This document shows, one piece after another, positions 63,601 through 64,000 of a stretch of DNA of 64,000 nt. The DNA is from a virus. The DNA lies in IMG/VR virus record IMGVR_UViG_3300034060_001466, positions 124,001 through 188,000 of that record; one strand, written 5' to 3'. Within the stretch, counting starts at the first letter, position 1. Every line of letters starts with the position of its first letter. A program made the position numbers and the translations under genes. Under the pieces are notes generated by a model. It saw only the letters and a list, made by a program, of their open reading frames with translations. It was not told the origin of the DNA and ran no database searches.

Positions 63601-64000
63601 TTATTAATGAATGGTGGTTTAAAATCAAAAGAGTGCTGTGTCATCGCTGCTCTGTTCAGCTACACTCTTTTTATCTCCTCTTCCGGCAATTAAGTACCTT
63701 TCAATTCGATGTTTATATAGTCAGAGTCTATAGTATCCCTTTGCCATATCCGCAAGACACGTTGCAGCGTAGTAACCATCCCGGCAAGGTTTATTGTACT
63801 GGGTAAAACATTTCCAATCAAGTAGTCATGGCTGCCTTTACTGTTCCTCACGCCTTTGTCCCAAACTCTACCCGCATAGTTACATGCTTTGGTCTTGCTG
63901 GTTGGGGTCAGCAACCACTACTTCATAAAGACGCTAAATGAAATAGCTTGTATCGTTATTGGATGATTTGCCTCTGCAGGTAGTGTCACCCTTTACAACA
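63601..64000 (-). other. Gene-poor region, possible structured RNA
   Basis: Four hundred bases without a convincing coding frame. The only open frame (63690-63914) needs a TTG start and has an odd composition. The minus strand shows stems such as AAGAGTG/CACTCTT (63629-63671, with inner GCTG/CAGC) and GCAT/ATGC near 63880, and ends in the strong terminator at 63574. It may be a noncoding RNA that begins outside the window. I could not match it to tmRNA, RNase P or group I intron signatures. Confidence 0.35.

Noticed and set aside
63690-63914. A 74-codon frame on the minus strand at the right edge
   Set aside because: It needs a TTG start directly after an in-frame stop, has no family pattern, and lies in a region that looks structured at RNA level. 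Kept only as part of the unexplained region.
63601-64000. tmRNA, RNase P RNA or group I intron
   Set aside because: Stretches such as GTTTGGGAC and GGATACTATAGAC recall these RNAs, but no T loop with CCA, no tag ORF ending in LAA, no RNase P core and no convincing P7 pairing were found.
1-64000. CRISPR arrays, insertion sequences, integrase or attachment sites
   Set aside because: I saw no regularly spaced repeats, transposase or integrase genes, or direct repeats flanking a tRNA gene.

Overview
The window is part of the genome of a large tailed phage with a contractile tail, of the T4 kind. It carries recognisable counterparts of the T4 portal (gp20), head-completion nuclease (gp4), baseplate proteins (gp25, gp5, gp27-like, gp53-like and a tube-initiator-like protein), UvsW helicase, a UvsY candidate, primase and the C-terminal half of a family B DNA polymerase. 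Several features point to a Bacteroidota host: low GC, almost no Shine-Dalgarno sequences before start codons, and a Bacteroidota-style lipoprotein signal. That host assignment is an inference.

Layout. 1-4573 (+): a surface-glycan or virion-glycosylation cluster (glycosyltransferase/RgpF fusion running off the left edge, two GT-A enzymes, a 2OG-Fe oxygenase). 4559-10558 (-): baseplate hub and tail-tube-initiation genes. 10652-15941 (-): small acidic proteins, many with a motif like the T4 capsid-targeting sequence, plus a Dps-like protein. 16042-17610 (+): an A1-like metallophosphoesterase. 17664-20682 (-): ligase/nucleotidylyltransferase fusion, P-loop kinase and HAD phosphatase. 20734-23243 (+): UvsY-like and UvsW. 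24977-31533 (+): polymerase C-terminal half, primase, gp4, a hypothetical protein, portal and an SDR epimerase. 31514-43751 (-): gp25, a connector-like protein, more CTS-like proteins, a ClpC-like unfoldase, and a long run of small unknown genes. 43767-44844 (-): an array of eight tRNA genes behind what looks like a transcription attenuator. 44865-62638 (-): CTS-like proteins, DinG-like helicase, methylglyoxal synthase, two further tRNA genes, RmlC, cREC, RNA ligase, (p)ppGpp-hydrolase-like HD protein, CCA-adding enzyme, flotillin, SET-domain protein, PRPP synthetase, lytic transglycosylase, Pnk-like kinase and ClpP. 62668-63537 (-): PA14-domain protein. 63601-64000 holds no convincing gene but ends in a strong minus-strand terminator.

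The most interesting structure is at 44694-44844. A phage promoter motif is followed 5 nt later by a 23-codon ORF, then by a strong terminator that abuts the first tRNA of the array. Fifteen consecutive codons of the ORF (4-18) specify only Leu, Ser, Arg, His and Cys. These are exactly the five amino acids served by the eight downstream tRNAs, and every one of the eight tRNAs has a cognate codon there. The last codons of the ORF contain a segment able to form 9 bp with the 5' arm of the terminator, so it could act as an antiterminator. This is the geometry of an amino-acid biosynthesis attenuator, here placed in front of a tRNA array. It would let the phage sense tRNA depletion, for example by host anticodon nucleases, and switch on replacement tRNAs.

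This fits the wider gene content: two RNA ligase-type enzymes, two P-loop kinases, two HAD phosphatases, a cREC protein and a CCA-adding enzyme, with seven of the ten tRNA genes lacking an encoded CCA. Together these suggest a phage heavily invested in keeping tRNAs intact. Two promoter classes recur: a T4-late-like ATAAATAA element and a second motif, TTTRGTAWAWTA, usually directly behind the terminator of the previous operon.
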